Positions 1-11,548 of a stretch of 64,000 nt of DNA are shown piece by piece. The notes below the pieces were generated by a model. The model was given only the letters and a program-made list of their open reading frames with translations. It was not told the origin of the DNA and searched no databases. Within the stretch, counting starts at the first letter, position 1, and the number at the start of each line of letters is the position of its first letter. Source of the stretch: Streptomyces hilarionis. GTDB taxonomy: Bacteria > Actinomycetota > Actinomycetes > Streptomycetales > Streptomycetaceae. The translations under genes and the position numbers were made by a program. The stretch covers positions 18,556 through 82,555 of the forward strand of contig NZ_JAHHIT010000049.1 in the NCBI RefSeq assembly GCF_024539675.1, in the 5' to 3' direction.

Positions 1-120
1 CCCGAAGCGGGTGCGTCCGCCCGTGAGGGAGTAGGGGCGCACGCGGGCCGGTTTGCGGTCTCCGCCGCGCACGGGGAGCACTTGCCTGTCGCCCTGGGGC
101 TGCATCGGCACGGCGTTCAT
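1..120 (-). CDS. cvnC: DUF742 family protein, N-terminal part only
   Basis: Only the first 40 codons are in the window; the gene runs off the left edge. The start ATG overlaps the stop of the roadblock gene by four bases (ATGA), so the two are translationally coupled. The visible residues include the stretch RVRPYSLTGGRTR, which is typical of the N-terminus of DUF742 proteins in Streptomyces conservons (sensor kinase, roadblock, DUF742, small Ras-like GTPase). Family and operon order give the call; the GTPase expected next is outside the window. Confidence 0.8.
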   Translation of the reverse strand, partial: MNAVPMQPQGDRQVLPVRGGDRKPARVRPYSLTGGRTRFG

Positions 121-620
121 CGCACGCTCCCCGTCGGCTCGGACTCCAGGGACTTCCGCAGCTCGCTGCGGAGTTCCGGAGTCAGGACGTGTCCGGCGCG
201 GCCCACGAAGAGCGCCATGTGGTAGGCCACCACGCTCATGTCGCAGGCGGCGGAGCCGTGGACGCCCAGGAGCGAGCCGTCGCTGATCGACATGACGAAG
301 AGGCTGCCCTCGTCCATGGCGATCATGGTGTGCCTCACCCCGCCGAACGCCATGAGCTTGGCGGCGCCGATGGTGAGGCTGCCGATGCCCGACACGATGG
401 TGGCGAGGTCGGCCGAGGAGCCGCGTGGGCCGGAGGGTTTGGTCTCGCGGGCCTGGCGGGCCTCGTCGTTGTGGGCTGCGTCCGAGGACAGCAGGAGCAG
501 GCCGTCCGAGGACACGACGGCGACGGACTGGATGCCGGGGACCTCCTCCACGAGGTTGGTCAACAGCCAGTGCAGGTTACGGGCTTCACTGCTCAGTCCG
601 AAGGTACTGGGCGCGGTCAA
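117..620 (-). CDS. cvnB: Roadblock/LC7 domain protein of a conservon
   Basis: This 167-residue protein carries a roadblock/LC7 domain over about residues 12-105 (LHWLLTNLVEEVPGIQSVAVVSSDGLL, then GLGSLTIGAAKLMAFGG further on). Such proteins form dimeric platforms that bind small GTPases, and in actinomycetes they sit between a membrane sensor kinase and a DUF742 protein. The start is TTG at 618-620: it overlaps the kinase stop codon (TTGA), and a strong GAGGAGG ribosome site lies about seven bases upstream, so the rare start is well supported. No membrane segment is seen, so it should be cytosolic. It most likely relays the kinase state to the GTPase encoded past the left edge. Confidence 0.92.
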   Translation of the reverse strand: MTAPSTFGLSSEARNLHWLLTNLVEEVPGIQSVAVVSSDGLLLLSSDAAHNDEARQARETKPSGPRGSSADLATIVSGIGSLTIGAAKLMAFGGVRHTMIAMDEGSLFVMSISDGSLLGVHGSAACDMSVVAYHMALFVGRAGHVLTPELRSELRKSLESEPTGSVR

Positions 621-3409
621 CTGCTTGCCTCCTCGACTGTGCCCCCCGTGTCTTCTTCGGCGTGTGCGTGTGCTTCTTGAGTTGCTTTTCGCGCGGTGTC
701 ACGTGCTGCGTCGCGTACTGCCTCTTGGGACGGGACCCGGTTCTGGCCCGTCTTCTCGGCGATCTCCGCCTCCACCTCGCGGTAGCCGGCCTCCGCCCCC
801 CGGCGGAAACCGCCCAGACGGCGGCGGAGGGCGTCCGCGTCGACGGAGCCGGTCCGCTGGCGCGGGGCGTGGGCGGGTGCGGTGATCCTGGGTGTGCGCT
901 TGGGGAGGCCCTTGTCGGTGAGGGGTTCCTCCGGGACGTCGGGGGTGCGTGCGTGTTCCGTCCCGGCGTCGCCCGCGACGGCCTCGCCGGCGGGTGCGGG
1001 CGGCTCCTGGGACGCGTCCTCGCGGTCGGCCGCGGGGGACGCGTGGGCGTGCTCGTCCTGCGCGGCGCCGGGCTCCTCGGGAGGGCTCGGCAGCAGGAGT
1101 TCCATGGTCGTCTCGGCGGGCGACTCGGCCGGGCTCTTCGCCTGCCGTACGGCCTTCTCGGCCAGGGCGACCAGCGGATCGGCCGACTTCGAACGGCCCG
1201 GCAGGACGTTGGAGTTGGCCTCCGCGTCGGCGCCGGGCAGGACGAAGGCGGGGGCGGCGGCCGCGGACGGCGCCGAGGAGGGGACGGCGGCGGCGGGGGC
1301 GGCGGCGAGGAGCTGGGTCGGCAGCACCACGACGGCGGCCACCCCGCCCTGCTTCTGCTCGCGCAGCCGCACGCGCACCCCGTGCCGGTGGGCCAGCCGG
1401 GCCACCACGTACAGGCCGAGGCCGAGTCCCTCCTCGCCCTCCTGGTCGTAGGGCGTCTCGGGGTCGAACGCGGTGAGGCGGTCGTTGAGGCGGCCGAGCC
1501 GCTCGTCGGGGATGCCGATGCCCTCGTCCTGGACGGAGAGCATGACCTCGCCGTTCTCCAGCAGCCAGCCGGAGACCTCGACGGGCAGGTCCGGCGGGGA
1601 GAACGAGGTGGCGTTCTCCATGAGTTCGGCGAGCAGGTGGGAGAGGTCGTCGGCGGCGAAGCCCGCCACGTGCGCGTGCGGGGGCAGCGCCGAGATGCGC
1701 ACGCGCTCGTAGCGCTCGATCTCGCTGACGGCCGCGCGGACCACGTCGACCAGCGGGATGGGTCCGGCGTGCTGCTGGACGTGTTCCGTGCCGGCCAGGA
1801 CCAGCAGGTTCTCGCTGTGCCGGCGCATGACGGTGGCGAAGTGGTCGAGCTTGAAGAGCGTGGCCAGCCGGTCGGGGTCCTGCTCGCGCTCCTCCAGGCC
1901 CTCGATGACGGCCAGTTGGCGCTCGACCAGGCCGAGGGTGCGCAGGGCGAGGTTGACGAACGTGCCGCTGATGCTGTCCCGCAGCCCGTCCAGCTGGGCG
2001 GCCGAGGAGTCGAGCTCGGCGCGCAGTTCCTCGCGGGCGTCGGCCATCCGCTGACGCTGGCCCACGAGGTGCTTGCGGTCGGACTCCAGGGTGGCGACCC
2101 GCTCGTGGAGGGCGACGGCGTGCTGGTGCAGGGCGTTGACGGAGCGGACGACCTGGGCGAACTCGTCGTTGCGGCCGGTGAACGCGACCGGCTCCTCGGC
2201 GGCGGGGTTCTCGGCCCCGGCCAGCCGTGCCGACCCCCTGCGCAGCACGGACAGCGGGCGGGTCAGGCTGCGCGCCATGCCGGTGGCCACGGCGACGGCG
2301 AGCAGCATCAGCGCGCCGAGGACGGCGACGCGGATCTCCAGGCCGGTGACGTCGTCGTCGCGCAGTCGGGCGAGGTCCTCGACGCGGTGGCCGTACAGCG
2401 AGGCCTCGGCCCCGCGCATCAGGTCGAGGCGGGCGGAGAGCGCGGCGTCCAGCTTCTTGACGCCGGTGTCGAGGTCGCGGCCGCTGAGCTCCGGCTGGTC
2501 GGTGAGGGCGGCGAGGTAGGCCTCGGCGGCGTCGACGTCGCCGCCGGTGACCGTGGAGTCGTAGGAGGCCACCGCGTCCTCCGGCGCGCCCTCGCGGAAG
2601 TCGGCGAGGGCCGCGTCGGAGCGCAGCCGGGCCTGCTGGGCGGCGGCGGCGAGGGCGTCGCGCTGCTTGGCGTCGGTGTCGGAGGAGACCTTCTCGGTGC
2701 TCGACCGGCCGGTGACGGGGTCGTAGGAGGTCTGTTCCTTCGTGGGCACGTTCAGCGCCGCGAGGAGCAGTCCCCGGGTCGCGGAGGCCTGCTGGACGGC
2801 GCTGTCGAGTTCGGCGAAGGCATGGGCACCCGATCCGGCGCGCGGCGGCGTCTGCTCGGCCAGGCGGTCGACGAGGACGTGGAGCGCGGCGATGACCTCG
2901 GAGTAGCCCTGGTGCGCCTGGAGCGCGGTGCTCCCGCCGGTGAGGGCCGACTGCCGCACGGACGGGACGGCGGCGAGGGCCTTGCGCAGCGCGGCGGAGA
3001 CGTCCGTCTCGGTGACGAGCTCGCGCGCCTGGCGGTCGACCCGGGCGCCGCCCTGTGCGGAGGGCGCCTTCGACTTGACGCGGCCGGCCGCCACGTAGGC
3101 GGTGACCTCGTCGCGTTCGTCCGCGAGGGACTGGGCGAGGGCGAGGGCGTCCTGGCTCTGTTCGGCCAGGGTGACCAGGTCCTGGGAGTCCTTCAGCTGG
3201 CCGGAGGCGGCCAGGATCGAGGGCGCTCCGGCTCCGGCGATGGCGGCGGCCACCACGGCCACCGCGACGATCAGCCGGTTGCGCACATGGGTCGGGCGGC
3301 CCTTGCCGACAGGGGTGCGCTCCGCGCCCCCCTCGGTGGCCGTCTGACTGCCCGTACGCCGAGGCCGCGTCTTCTGCACCGGTGCTCGCATTCCTGACTC
3401 GTTACCCAT
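617..3409 (-). CDS. cvnA: Conservon sensor histidine kinase with nitrate/nitrite-sensing (NIT) type ectodomain
   Basis: A 930-residue membrane kinase. It has a basic N-terminus, a first membrane segment near residues 43-65 (LIVAVAVVAAAIAGAGA), a long extracytoplasmic helical region like the NIT domain, and a second membrane segment (VAVLGALMLLAVAVATGM) followed by a HAMP linker. The cytoplasmic part has an H-box-like stretch (LDHFATVMRRHSENLLVLAG), an N box (ELMENATSFSPP) and G boxes (DEGIGIP, GLGLGLYVVARL). A tail of about 230 residues is rich in Pro, Glu and Ala and probably disordered. The frame stays open up to 3547, but ATG at 3409 gives the first credible N-terminus; ATG at 3391 is an alternative. 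It heads the operon with the roadblock and DUF742 genes. Confidence 0.92.
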   Translation of the reverse strand: MGNESGMRAPVQKTRPRRTGSQTATEGGAERTPVGKGRPTHVRNRLIVAVAVVAAAIAGAGAPSILAASGQLKDSQDLVTLAEQSQDALALAQSLADERDEVTAYVAAGRVKSKAPSAQGGARVDRQARELVTETDVSAALRKALAAVPSVRQSALTGGSTALQAHQGYSEVIAALHVLVDRLAEQTPPRAGSGAHAFAELDSAVQQASATRGLLLAALNVPTKEQTSYDPVTGRSSTEKVSSDTDAKQRDALAAAAQQARLRSDAALADFREGAPEDAVASYDSTVTGGDVDAAEAYLAALTDQPELSGRDLDTGVKKLDAALSARLDLMRGAEASLYGHRVEDLARLRDDDVTGLEIRVAVLGALMLLAVAVATGMARSLTRPLSVLRRGSARLAGAENPAAEEPVAFTGRNDEFAQVVRSVNALHQHAVALHERVATLESDRKHLVGQRQRMADAREELRAELDSSAAQLDGLRDSISGTFVNLALRTLGLVERQLAVIEGLEEREQDPDRLATLFKLDHFATVMRRHSENLLVLAGTEHVQQHAGPIPLVDVVRAAVSEIERYERVRISALPPHAHVAGFAADDLSHLLAELMENATSFSPPDLPVEVSGWLLENGEVMLSVQDEGIGIPDERLGRLNDRLTAFDPETPYDQEGEEGLGLGLYVVARLAHRHGVRVRLREQKQGGVAAVVVLPTQLLAAAPAAAVPSSAPSAAAAPAFVLPGADAEANSNVLPGRSKSADPLVALAEKAVRQAKSPAESPAETTMELLLPSPPEEPGAAQDEHAHASPAADREDASQEPPAPAGEAVAGDAGTEHARTPDVPEEPLTDKGLPKRTPRITAPAHAPRQRTGSVDADALRRRLGGFRRGAEAGYREVEAEIAEKTGQNRVPSQEAVRDAARDTARKATQEAHAHAEEDTGGTVEEASS

Positions 3410-3747
3410 GGGCCGGATATGACGCTCCGTCAACTGGCGCGTGCGTCCGGTACGGTTCCCGACCCTCCCAGTGCCGGTGTGCGGGGTCCGCGCATCGCTT
3501 GCCCCGCCACCCGAAGGAGTGAACATCGGAGGGGAGTTGGCGGGCAAGTTCCGCCGGCGTGTGCGGCGACCCCGCCCGGCAGGCCGGTTGGACGTGGGCG
3601 GCGGGCTTTGGCAGTATTCGCCGACACGTCTTCCCGGAGTGCTTCATTCCCACCCAAAGCAGGCGTCTGACCTGCGACGGCGCGCCCGTTCGGGGAGCGA
3701 TGCCGGTCTTTCGCGAAGGCTGTGAAGGGCTCGTGCAGACTGGCGGG
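3410..3747. other. Divergent intergenic region, conservon / PP2C-like gene
   Basis: About 340 bases separate the sensor kinase (minus) from the PP2C-like gene (plus), so both promoters should lie here. I saw no convincing operator or RNA gene. A GGAGGGGAG sequence at about 3529-3537 precedes a TTG-started open frame toward the right, but the predicted product is Arg/Pro rich and not recognisable, so it is not called. Confidence 0.4.
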
Positions 3748-4539
3748 ATGCGCACGGAACTTGTGTCGGACGGCGGCGATCCCGCCCGCCCCGACGAGGA
3801 CTTCGCCGCTGTCGGGCTTCCCGCCGTTGGACAGGGCGGTTCGCTCGTCCTGCTCGACGGCGTGACTCCGCCGCGGGACGGCGCGGGCTGTCTGCATTCG
3901 GTCCCCTGGTTCACGGCACGGCTGGGCGGCGCCCTGACCGAACTGACCGTTTCACTCCCGGATGTTCCGCTGGCCGAGGCGCTCTCCCTCGCCGTTGCGC
4001 GTACCGCCGAGGCCCATGCGGCAACCTGTGACCTTTCTCACCCACGCACCCCGCAGGCAACCGTGGTGCTCGCGCGGTGGTCCCCGGAGCGCGTCGAGTA
4101 CCTGGTCCTGTGCGACACGACGCTGCTGCTGGCGTCGCCGGACGGCAGGGTCTCCCCGGTGCGCGACGACCGGCTCGCGAGGCTGCCGCGCGCCCTGCTG
4201 CGCAGCGCCGACGTCGTGGACGCCACCCTGCGCAACAAGGAGGGCGGGTTCTTCACGGCCGCCGCCGACCCCGCGGTGGCCGCCCGCGCGGTGACCGGCT
4301 CCGTGCCGCGCCGCGAGGTCGCCGAGCTGGCCGCCCTGTCCGACGGCGCCGCCCGCTGGACGGAGCTCTTCCACGAGGGCGACTGGTCCGACCTGCTCGC
4401 CGTGGTCCGCGAGGAGGGGGCCCAGTCCCTGGTGGAGCGGGTCCGACGCCGCGAACGGGCGGACGACGCCGCCGGCCGCCCGCGCCTGGCCCGGGCGAAG
4501 ACGCACGACGACGCGACGGTGATCTACGCGCGCCTGTGA
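3748..4539 (+). CDS. PP2C-like (serine/threonine phosphatase fold) protein
   Basis: A 263-residue soluble protein. The N-terminus resembles the PP2C fold: an acidic Asp-containing segment (RPDEDFAAVG), then LVLLDGVTPP where PP2C enzymes have their metal-binding Asp-Gly, then a VEYLVLCDTTLLL strand like the core of the fold, and a C-terminal THDDATVIYARL like the DD-motif strand at the end of PP2C domains. Several canonical metal ligands are not obvious, so activity is uncertain. The frame is open further upstream, but that part looks non-coding and ATG at 3748 fits the domain start. No strong ribosome site is visible. It stands alone between two minus-strand genes; substrate unknown. Confidence 0.75.
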   Translation: MRTELVSDGGDPARPDEDFAAVGLPAVGQGGSLVLLDGVTPPRDGAGCLHSVPWFTARLGGALTELTVSLPDVPLAEALSLAVARTAEAHAATCDLSHPRTPQATVVLARWSPERVEYLVLCDTTLLLASPDGRVSPVRDDRLARLPRALLRSADVVDATLRNKEGGFFTAAADPAVAARAVTGSVPRREVAELAALSDGAARWTELFHEGDWSDLLAVVREEGAQSLVERVRRRERADDAAGRPRLARAKTHDDATVIYARL

Positions 4540-4633
4540 GCGGCGGAGCCACCACGACCGCGACGGGGGCGGGAGCCGTTCCGCCACGGGAGCGGGGAGC
4601 CGGAGAACCGCGACGCGGCGGGCCGGGCCGGGG

Positions 4634-5116
4634 CTACTTCTCCATGCCGCGGTTCAGCTGGTGGAGGAGCCGGGCCAGCTCCGCGACCTCGGTGCGGTCC
4701 CAGTGGGAGAAGTGGCTGACGTACCGCTCGCGGCGGGCCTCGCGGACCCGGCTCACCCGCCTGCGGCCCTCCTCGGTGAGGTCGACCAGCCAGGCGCGGC
4801 CGTCCGCCGGGTCGGGTTCCCGCGCGATCAGGCCGAGCTGTTCCAGGGCCCGCAGCTGGCGGGACATGGTGGCCTTGCCGACGCCGATGTAGGCGGCGAG
4901 CTCCGTGGCGCGCCGGCGGCCGCACTCCTCCAGCCGGACGAGGAGCCCGTAGGCGGCGGACTCCAGGTCCGGATGGACCTCGCGGGCCATCTCGCCCTGG
5001 TTGGCGCGGGCGCGGCGCAGCAGCACCGTGAGCTCCCGCTCCAGGGAGAGGAACTCCCGGTCGCCCTGCTCCACACCGCGCGACGGCCGTCGGTCGTCGT
5101 TCGTGTCCTCGTGCAC
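4634..5116 (-). CDS. MarR family transcriptional regulator
   Basis: A 160-residue winged-helix regulator. The helix-turn-helix lies around residues 50-105, with the typical MarR pattern ATELAAYIGVGKATMSRQLRALEQLGLI followed by a wing (EPDPADGRAWLVDLTEEG). The rest is helical dimerisation sequence. The frame is open to 5275, but GTG at 5116 is preferred because AGGGG sits about eight bases upstream and homologous sequence begins soon after. It lies on the same strand as and 155 bases after lon, probably as its own unit. The ligand is not apparent from the sequence. Confidence 0.88.
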   Translation of the reverse strand: MHEDTNDDRRPSRGVEQGDREFLSLERELTVLLRRARANQGEMAREVHPDLESAAYGLLVRLEECGRRRATELAAYIGVGKATMSRQLRALEQLGLIAREPDPADGRAWLVDLTEEGRRRVSRVREARRERYVSHFSHWDRTEVAELARLLHQLNRGMEK

Positions 5117-5271
5117 GTCAGCACCCCTGATCTCACCGGTCGCCGCGATCACGCAGCGCTCAAGTATTCCCCAGGCACGGGCCCGCGGCGCTTCCCAGGG
5201 CCATGTGCCGCGCACGGCGAAGGCCCGGGCCTCCCTCACGGGACCCGGGCCGCGCCGTCCCGCGGCGTCCG

Positions 5272-7692
<2,421 letters not shown>

Positions 7693-7713
7693 GATCTCCC
7701 CTTCGGCAGTCAA

Positions 7714-7734
7714 GTTGAGCTATGCCGACTCAAT
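7714..7734. promoter_or_regulatory. HAIR-like HspR operator before lon
   Basis: GTTGAGC, seven bases, then ACTCAAT. The known HAIR element bound by HspR is CTTGAGT-N7-ACTCAAG. The inner six bases of the right arm match exactly and the spacing is identical. It lies 22 bases upstream of the lon start, where a repressor would block transcription or early elongation. Confidence 0.8.
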
Positions 7735-7882
7735 GCACGTGAGCCCGTGAATGTTCCCCGCCCGTCCGCGCGTTCGCTGTGGGCGATCAAGGCTGTCGCG
7801 ACGCGCCCTGCCGGGCGTACGGTGGACTGTAATAGGTCAACAGGCAATGTGACACTTACATGGCCGCACTCAGGGGGTCGTC

Positions 7883-8539
7883 GTGGATCGTTTCGTCCAG
7901 GCATGGGTGGAAGGGTGGGTCGTGTCGCGGGGGGCGGCTCCGCCCCTGGACGAGCCCTGGGGCTGGACCGTCGACATGGGAACGGGCTTCGAGCACGCCA
8001 CCCGGCACGTCCTCGGCGAGACGGGCGAGGCGGTGACGGAGCCGACCGTGCGGAAGATCGCGGGCTCGGTGACCGGGTCCGGCGTCTGGCTGAAGGCGTT
8101 CGCCGATCCGGCCGTGGTCGGGCCCTGGCTGGGCCCCGGCTGGTGGATCGACCCCGAGCCCGGCTTCCTGATGACGGCCGCGCTCGCGGACACCCCGCCC
8201 GGCGCCGCCCCCGACGGCTACCGGATCCGCACGTGGGCGCGCGGCGGCGTCACGCGCACGATGATCGCCGCCCCGGACGGCTCCCTGGCGGCGCGCGGGC
8301 AGATCGCGCCGACGGGCGCCACGGCGGTCGTCGACCAGATCGAGACCGCCCCCGCCCACCGCCGCCGCGGACTCGGCGCCCTCGTGATGCGGACGCTGCA
8401 CCACGCGGCGGCCGCGCAGGGCGCCCGGACCGGCATCCTCGGGGCGACCCCGCAGGGGCGGGCACTGTACGAGTCCCTGGGGTGGCGCGTCGAGTCCCCG
8501 CTGACCAGCGCGAAGTTCACGGGAGCCGCCCGAACGTGA
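7883..8539 (+). CDS. GNAT family N-acetyltransferase
   Basis: A 218-residue protein whose C-terminal half is a GNAT domain. The acetyl-CoA binding loop is visible at about residues 158-166 (HRRRGLGALVM), followed by the alpha-helical segment and the last strand pattern (GATPQGRALYESLGW). The N-terminal half is less recognisable and may be a divergent second GNAT fold. It starts with GTG and is divergent from lon, with the HspR-like site between them. The acetyl acceptor cannot be told from the sequence. Confidence 0.85.
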   Translation: MDRFVQAWVEGWVVSRGAAPPLDEPWGWTVDMGTGFEHATRHVLGETGEAVTEPTVRKIAGSVTGSGVWLKAFADPAVVGPWLGPGWWIDPEPGFLMTAALADTPPGAAPDGYRIRTWARGGVTRTMIAAPDGSLAARGQIAPTGATAVVDQIETAPAHRRRGLGALVMRTLHHAAAAQGARTGILGATPQGRALYESLGWRVESPLTSAKFTGAART

Positions 8540-8670
8540 CGTCCGGCGGCCGTGGGGGCGCACCCCCGGGCTCCGCACGACGGGGCACGCCCCCCGCGCC
8601 CCCTGTCCGTACCTCGTCCGCTTCCGGCGTTCGCCCCGAACCGCGCCGGGGATCCGACCACAATGCGCGT

Positions 8671-9690
8671 ATGACCGATGACTGGAAGCGACGTCTGGAC
8701 GCCCTGCACGCGGAACTGGTCCGCCGGGACGACCCCGTCGCCTGGGTGACGGAGGCGGACGCCGTCGAGGCGTCCCGGCGCTATCCGCAGATCGCGCTGC
8801 GCGGGCCCGTCTTCGGCGTCGCCAGACTGGACGCGCGGGCCCCCGAGCCGTGCTGGCGTCTGCTGAAGCCGGTGGTCGACGGCATGCCCCAGCAGGCCCG
8901 GGACGGGCTCAACTCCCACCTGTGGTTCACGGCGAAGGACGGCACGGGCGACCCGGCCGCCCGGCGCGACCTGCTGGCCGCGGTCGCCGTGCTGGAGCGG
9001 GCCCCGGCCGACGAGGTGGAGGCCCTGGGCGTGCGCTACCGGGTGGTGCGCGGGGACGAGTTCGCCCGCACCGGCGAGGACGGCCCGGAGCCGCCCCGGC
9101 CCACCGACCCGCAGGCCCTCGCCGCGTCCTGGGAGGAGCCGTGCGCCGTCCGGTCCCCGGACGTGGACTTCGCCCTCGACCCCGACCGGGACGAGGGCCC
9201 GATGGCGGGCGCCCTGCGCCTGGGTCTGCGCGACTTCCGGTACACGGGCGTCCGCTTCCCCGCCGACGTGCGCACGGACTCCGCGCGGGCGGCCCGCACG
9301 CACCCGGACGTGGTCCGGCTGCCGGTCGGCTTCTCGGTGGCCGAACGGGACGACTCGGGCTGGACGCCCTTCGGCTCCCTGGCGGCCACCCCGCACGAGG
9401 CACGCCGTTCGCTGTACGAGGGGATGGCCCGCGTGTGGGCCATGCTGTACCGCTTCGACGAACGCAAGAAGGCCCTGTACGCGCGGGCCGCGGAGGCGTT
9501 CCGCAGTGCCGGCCGCGCCGACGAGGCGAGCGTGGAGGGCCGGGTGTTCCGGGTCTGCCGCGTCGAGCGGATGGTCCGGCTGGGCCCGGACGGCCCCGAG
9601 CCGCCCCGCCCCTCGGACCTCGACGAGTACGGCCCCATGAAGCTCCACCCGACGCTGCACGAGAACGGCACCGTCCAGTACGACGACTGA
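8671..9690 (+). CDS. DUF5954 family protein
   Basis: A 339-residue soluble protein without a signal peptide or membrane segment. It begins MTDDWKRRLDALHAELV, carries several aromatic- and Arg-rich blocks (FRVCRVERMVRLGPDGPEPPRPSD near the C-terminus, RYRVVRGDEFARTGEDGPEPPRPTD earlier), and ends KLHPTLHENGTVQYDD. The two related GPEPPRP(T/S)D blocks suggest an internal duplication. This matches an actinobacterial family of unknown function (DUF5954). Start is ATG at 8671. No functional partner is evident among the neighbours. Confidence 0.8.
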   Translation: MTDDWKRRLDALHAELVRRDDPVAWVTEADAVEASRRYPQIALRGPVFGVARLDARAPEPCWRLLKPVVDGMPQQARDGLNSHLWFTAKDGTGDPAARRDLLAAVAVLERAPADEVEALGVRYRVVRGDEFARTGEDGPEPPRPTDPQALAASWEEPCAVRSPDVDFALDPDRDEGPMAGALRLGLRDFRYTGVRFPADVRTDSARAARTHPDVVRLPVGFSVAERDDSGWTPFGSLAATPHEARRSLYEGMARVWAMLYRFDERKKALYARAAEAFRSAGRADEASVEGRVFRVCRVERMVRLGPDGPEPPRPSDLDEYGPMKLHPTLHENGTVQYDD

Positions 9691-9749
9691 CGGCCGCCGC
9701 CCGCGCCCGCCCGCCGGCCCCACGGGGCGGCACGGGGGCGACGGCCGGG

Positions 9750-10523
9750 TCAGGCCGCGGAGGCGACGGCGGCCGGGACGGCGGCCCGGTGGGCGAGGTC
9801 CCAGCGGCGCACCCAGGGCCAGGCGGCGACGCCTATCGTCAGCGCGATCAGATGGCCCCAGTCGGTCATGGGGTCGGTGAAGGCGAGCAGGTCCTGCACC
9901 AGCATGGCGCCGAAGGCGGCGAGCACGGGCCAGCGCAGCCAGGGCCGCAGCAGCCCCGCGAGCGCGCCCACGCAGGCGGCGACGCCGAAGCTGATGCCGT
10001 AGTCGAGGCGGTGCAGCGAACTGTCGGGCAGCCGCCCCGCCAGGACGGCCAGCCCGACCGGGACCTCCGTGGCGAGGGTGGCCAGGACGTGTCCGAGCAG
10101 GAAGACGACGGCCGTGCGGGCGCCGCCGACGCGCCGTTCCAGCGCGGTGAGGACGACCAGGAAGGCGAGCGTGAAGGGCGAGGTGAAACCGCCCGCCACC
10201 CACAGCGCGCTGGCGGCGAGCACCGCCGCGGGCGTCTGCACCAGGTGCGCCACGTCGGTGCTGGAGCCCTGGAGCAGGGTGGACACGAGCGCGGGGTCGA
10301 GATGGTCCGCGAGGTACGAGGTGACGGCGAGGACGGCCGCGTAGCCCAGGGTGAAGGGGACCGGGACCGCGAATCCGCGCCGGGGTCCGGCGCTCACCCC
10401 GGCGGGCGGCCGGACGCACGGCGGGGTGCGCTGACCCGGGATGCCGTCCAGGAACCCGGAGCCGTCGGGCAGATCGCCGGCGTCGGGCGGGGCCGGGCTC
10501 GTGGGGGAGGCCGTGCGTTCCAC
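9750..10523 (-). CDS. Rhomboid-like integral membrane protein
   Basis: About 257 residues with a proline-rich cytosolic N-terminus and roughly six hydrophobic segments (for example FTLGYAAVLAVTSYL, ALWVAGGFTSPFTLAFLVVL, LVQDLLAFTDPMTDWGHLIALTIGV). The overall arrangement and the late WGHLIALTIG segment resemble rhomboid-fold proteins, but the rhomboid GxSG serine motif is not clearly present, so proteolytic activity is doubtful. GTG at 10523 is preferred because GGAAGGAG lies about eleven bases upstream; the frame is open to 10592. It is convergent with the DUF5954 gene. Confidence 0.78.
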   Translation of the reverse strand: MERTASPTSPAPPDAGDLPDGSGFLDGIPGQRTPPCVRPPAGVSAGPRRGFAVPVPFTLGYAAVLAVTSYLADHLDPALVSTLLQGSSTDVAHLVQTPAAVLAASALWVAGGFTSPFTLAFLVVLTALERRVGGARTAVVFLLGHVLATLATEVPVGLAVLAGRLPDSSLHRLDYGISFGVAACVGALAGLLRPWLRWPVLAAFGAMLVQDLLAFTDPMTDWGHLIALTIGVAAWPWVRRWDLAHRAAVPAAVASAA

Positions 10524-10739
10524 TGAGAGGCGCTCCTTCCGTTTCCCCCACCCTTCGCGGCCGCCCCGCGCGCTGTCTGTGACCGACGCCACGTGCGCGC
10601 CGATTCACAGGAAGCTCTGAGAGTTCTCCTGTGTTTTTCTCATCCGCCTCGCACCGTTGTCGAACGGACGTGCGTCAAGCCCGTCGGCCGCCCGGTCAAT
10701 TCCCGGGCCATCCGGTCGGGGGACTGCCAGGATGGGCCG

Positions 10740-11426
10740 ATGGCCATCCCGTACGACATCCCCGACGCACCGGAGGTCCTGGACCGCCGCGAGGGTCCCT
10801 ACGGCGAGGTCGTGCTGCGCCGGCACGGGGAGTTGCTCCAGATCATCGCCAACGGCTGCTTCCTGATGGACACGTCCGACGGCCGCTCGGAGCGGCTGCT
10901 GGTCGACGCGGCACGCGACACGCTGGACGACCGCCCCTCCCCCGCCCTGTTGATCGGCGGCCTGGGCGTCGGGTTCTCCCTCGCGCACGCCGCCGCCGAT
11001 CCCCACTGGGGCGCGATCACGGTCGTGGAGCGCGAGCGCGCGGTCGTCGACTGGCATCTGGACGGCCCGCTGGCCGCCGTCTCGGGCCCGGCCCTGGCCG
11101 ATCCCCGGACGAAGATCGTCGAAACGGATCTGCTCGACTTCGTCAATGAGACATGCGACACGTTCGACGCGGTATGCCTGGACATCGACAACGGCCCCGA
11201 CTGGACCGTCACCGAGGGCAACGACAGCCTGTACTCGGCGTCCGGACTCGCGGGCTGCGCGCGGGTGTTGAGACCGGGCGGAACCCTGGCGGTGTGGTCG
11301 GCCCGCCCCTCTCCCAAATTCGAGGGAACCTTGGGGAATGCCGGGTTCCAACGGGTGCGTACCGAAGAGATCCCGGTTGCCCGAGGCGTGCCGGACGTCG
11401 TGCATCTCGCCGTCCGACCTGGATAG
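10740..11426 (+). CDS. Spermidine synthase-like methyltransferase-fold protein
   Basis: A 228-residue Rossmann-fold protein of the SpeE-like group. The SAM/dcSAM binding loop reads LLIGGLGVGFSLA near residue 72, followed by an acidic strand end (ITVVERERAVVDWH) and DAVCLDIDNGPDW where SpeE proteins hold the catalytic Asp region. The N-terminal small beta domain of true spermidine synthases is short here, so it may be a stand-alone methyltransferase or aminopropyltransferase of unknown substrate. The upstream open frame to 10593 lacks homology-like sequence, so ATG at 10740 is used. Confidence 0.82.
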   Translation: MAIPYDIPDAPEVLDRREGPYGEVVLRRHGELLQIIANGCFLMDTSDGRSERLLVDAARDTLDDRPSPALLIGGLGVGFSLAHAAADPHWGAITVVERERAVVDWHLDGPLAAVSGPALADPRTKIVETDLLDFVNETCDTFDAVCLDIDNGPDWTVTEGNDSLYSASGLAGCARVLRPGGTLAVWSARPSPKFEGTLGNAGFQRVRTEEIPVARGVPDVVHLAVRPG

Positions 11427-11548
11427 CAAAGCCGTGGTGACTCCCCGTACGCTGCATCCCTGACGCCGATCATTTACGCGTCAACCGCAGTCATGCGCAA
11501 TCAAGGAGCCACCCCACTGGTTCCGGAAAGCACACTCAGGGGCGGGCG

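Noticed and set aside
425..3397. Long open frame on the plus strand across the sensor kinase gene
   Set aside because: It is the antisense shadow of the kinase; its product is Gly/Arg/Val rich with no domain, as expected from GC-rich codon bias.
3441..3725. Small TTG-started gene after a GGAGGGGAG site
   Set aside because: The product is Arg/Pro-rich without homology-like features and lies in the divergent promoter gap; the ribosome site alone is not enough.
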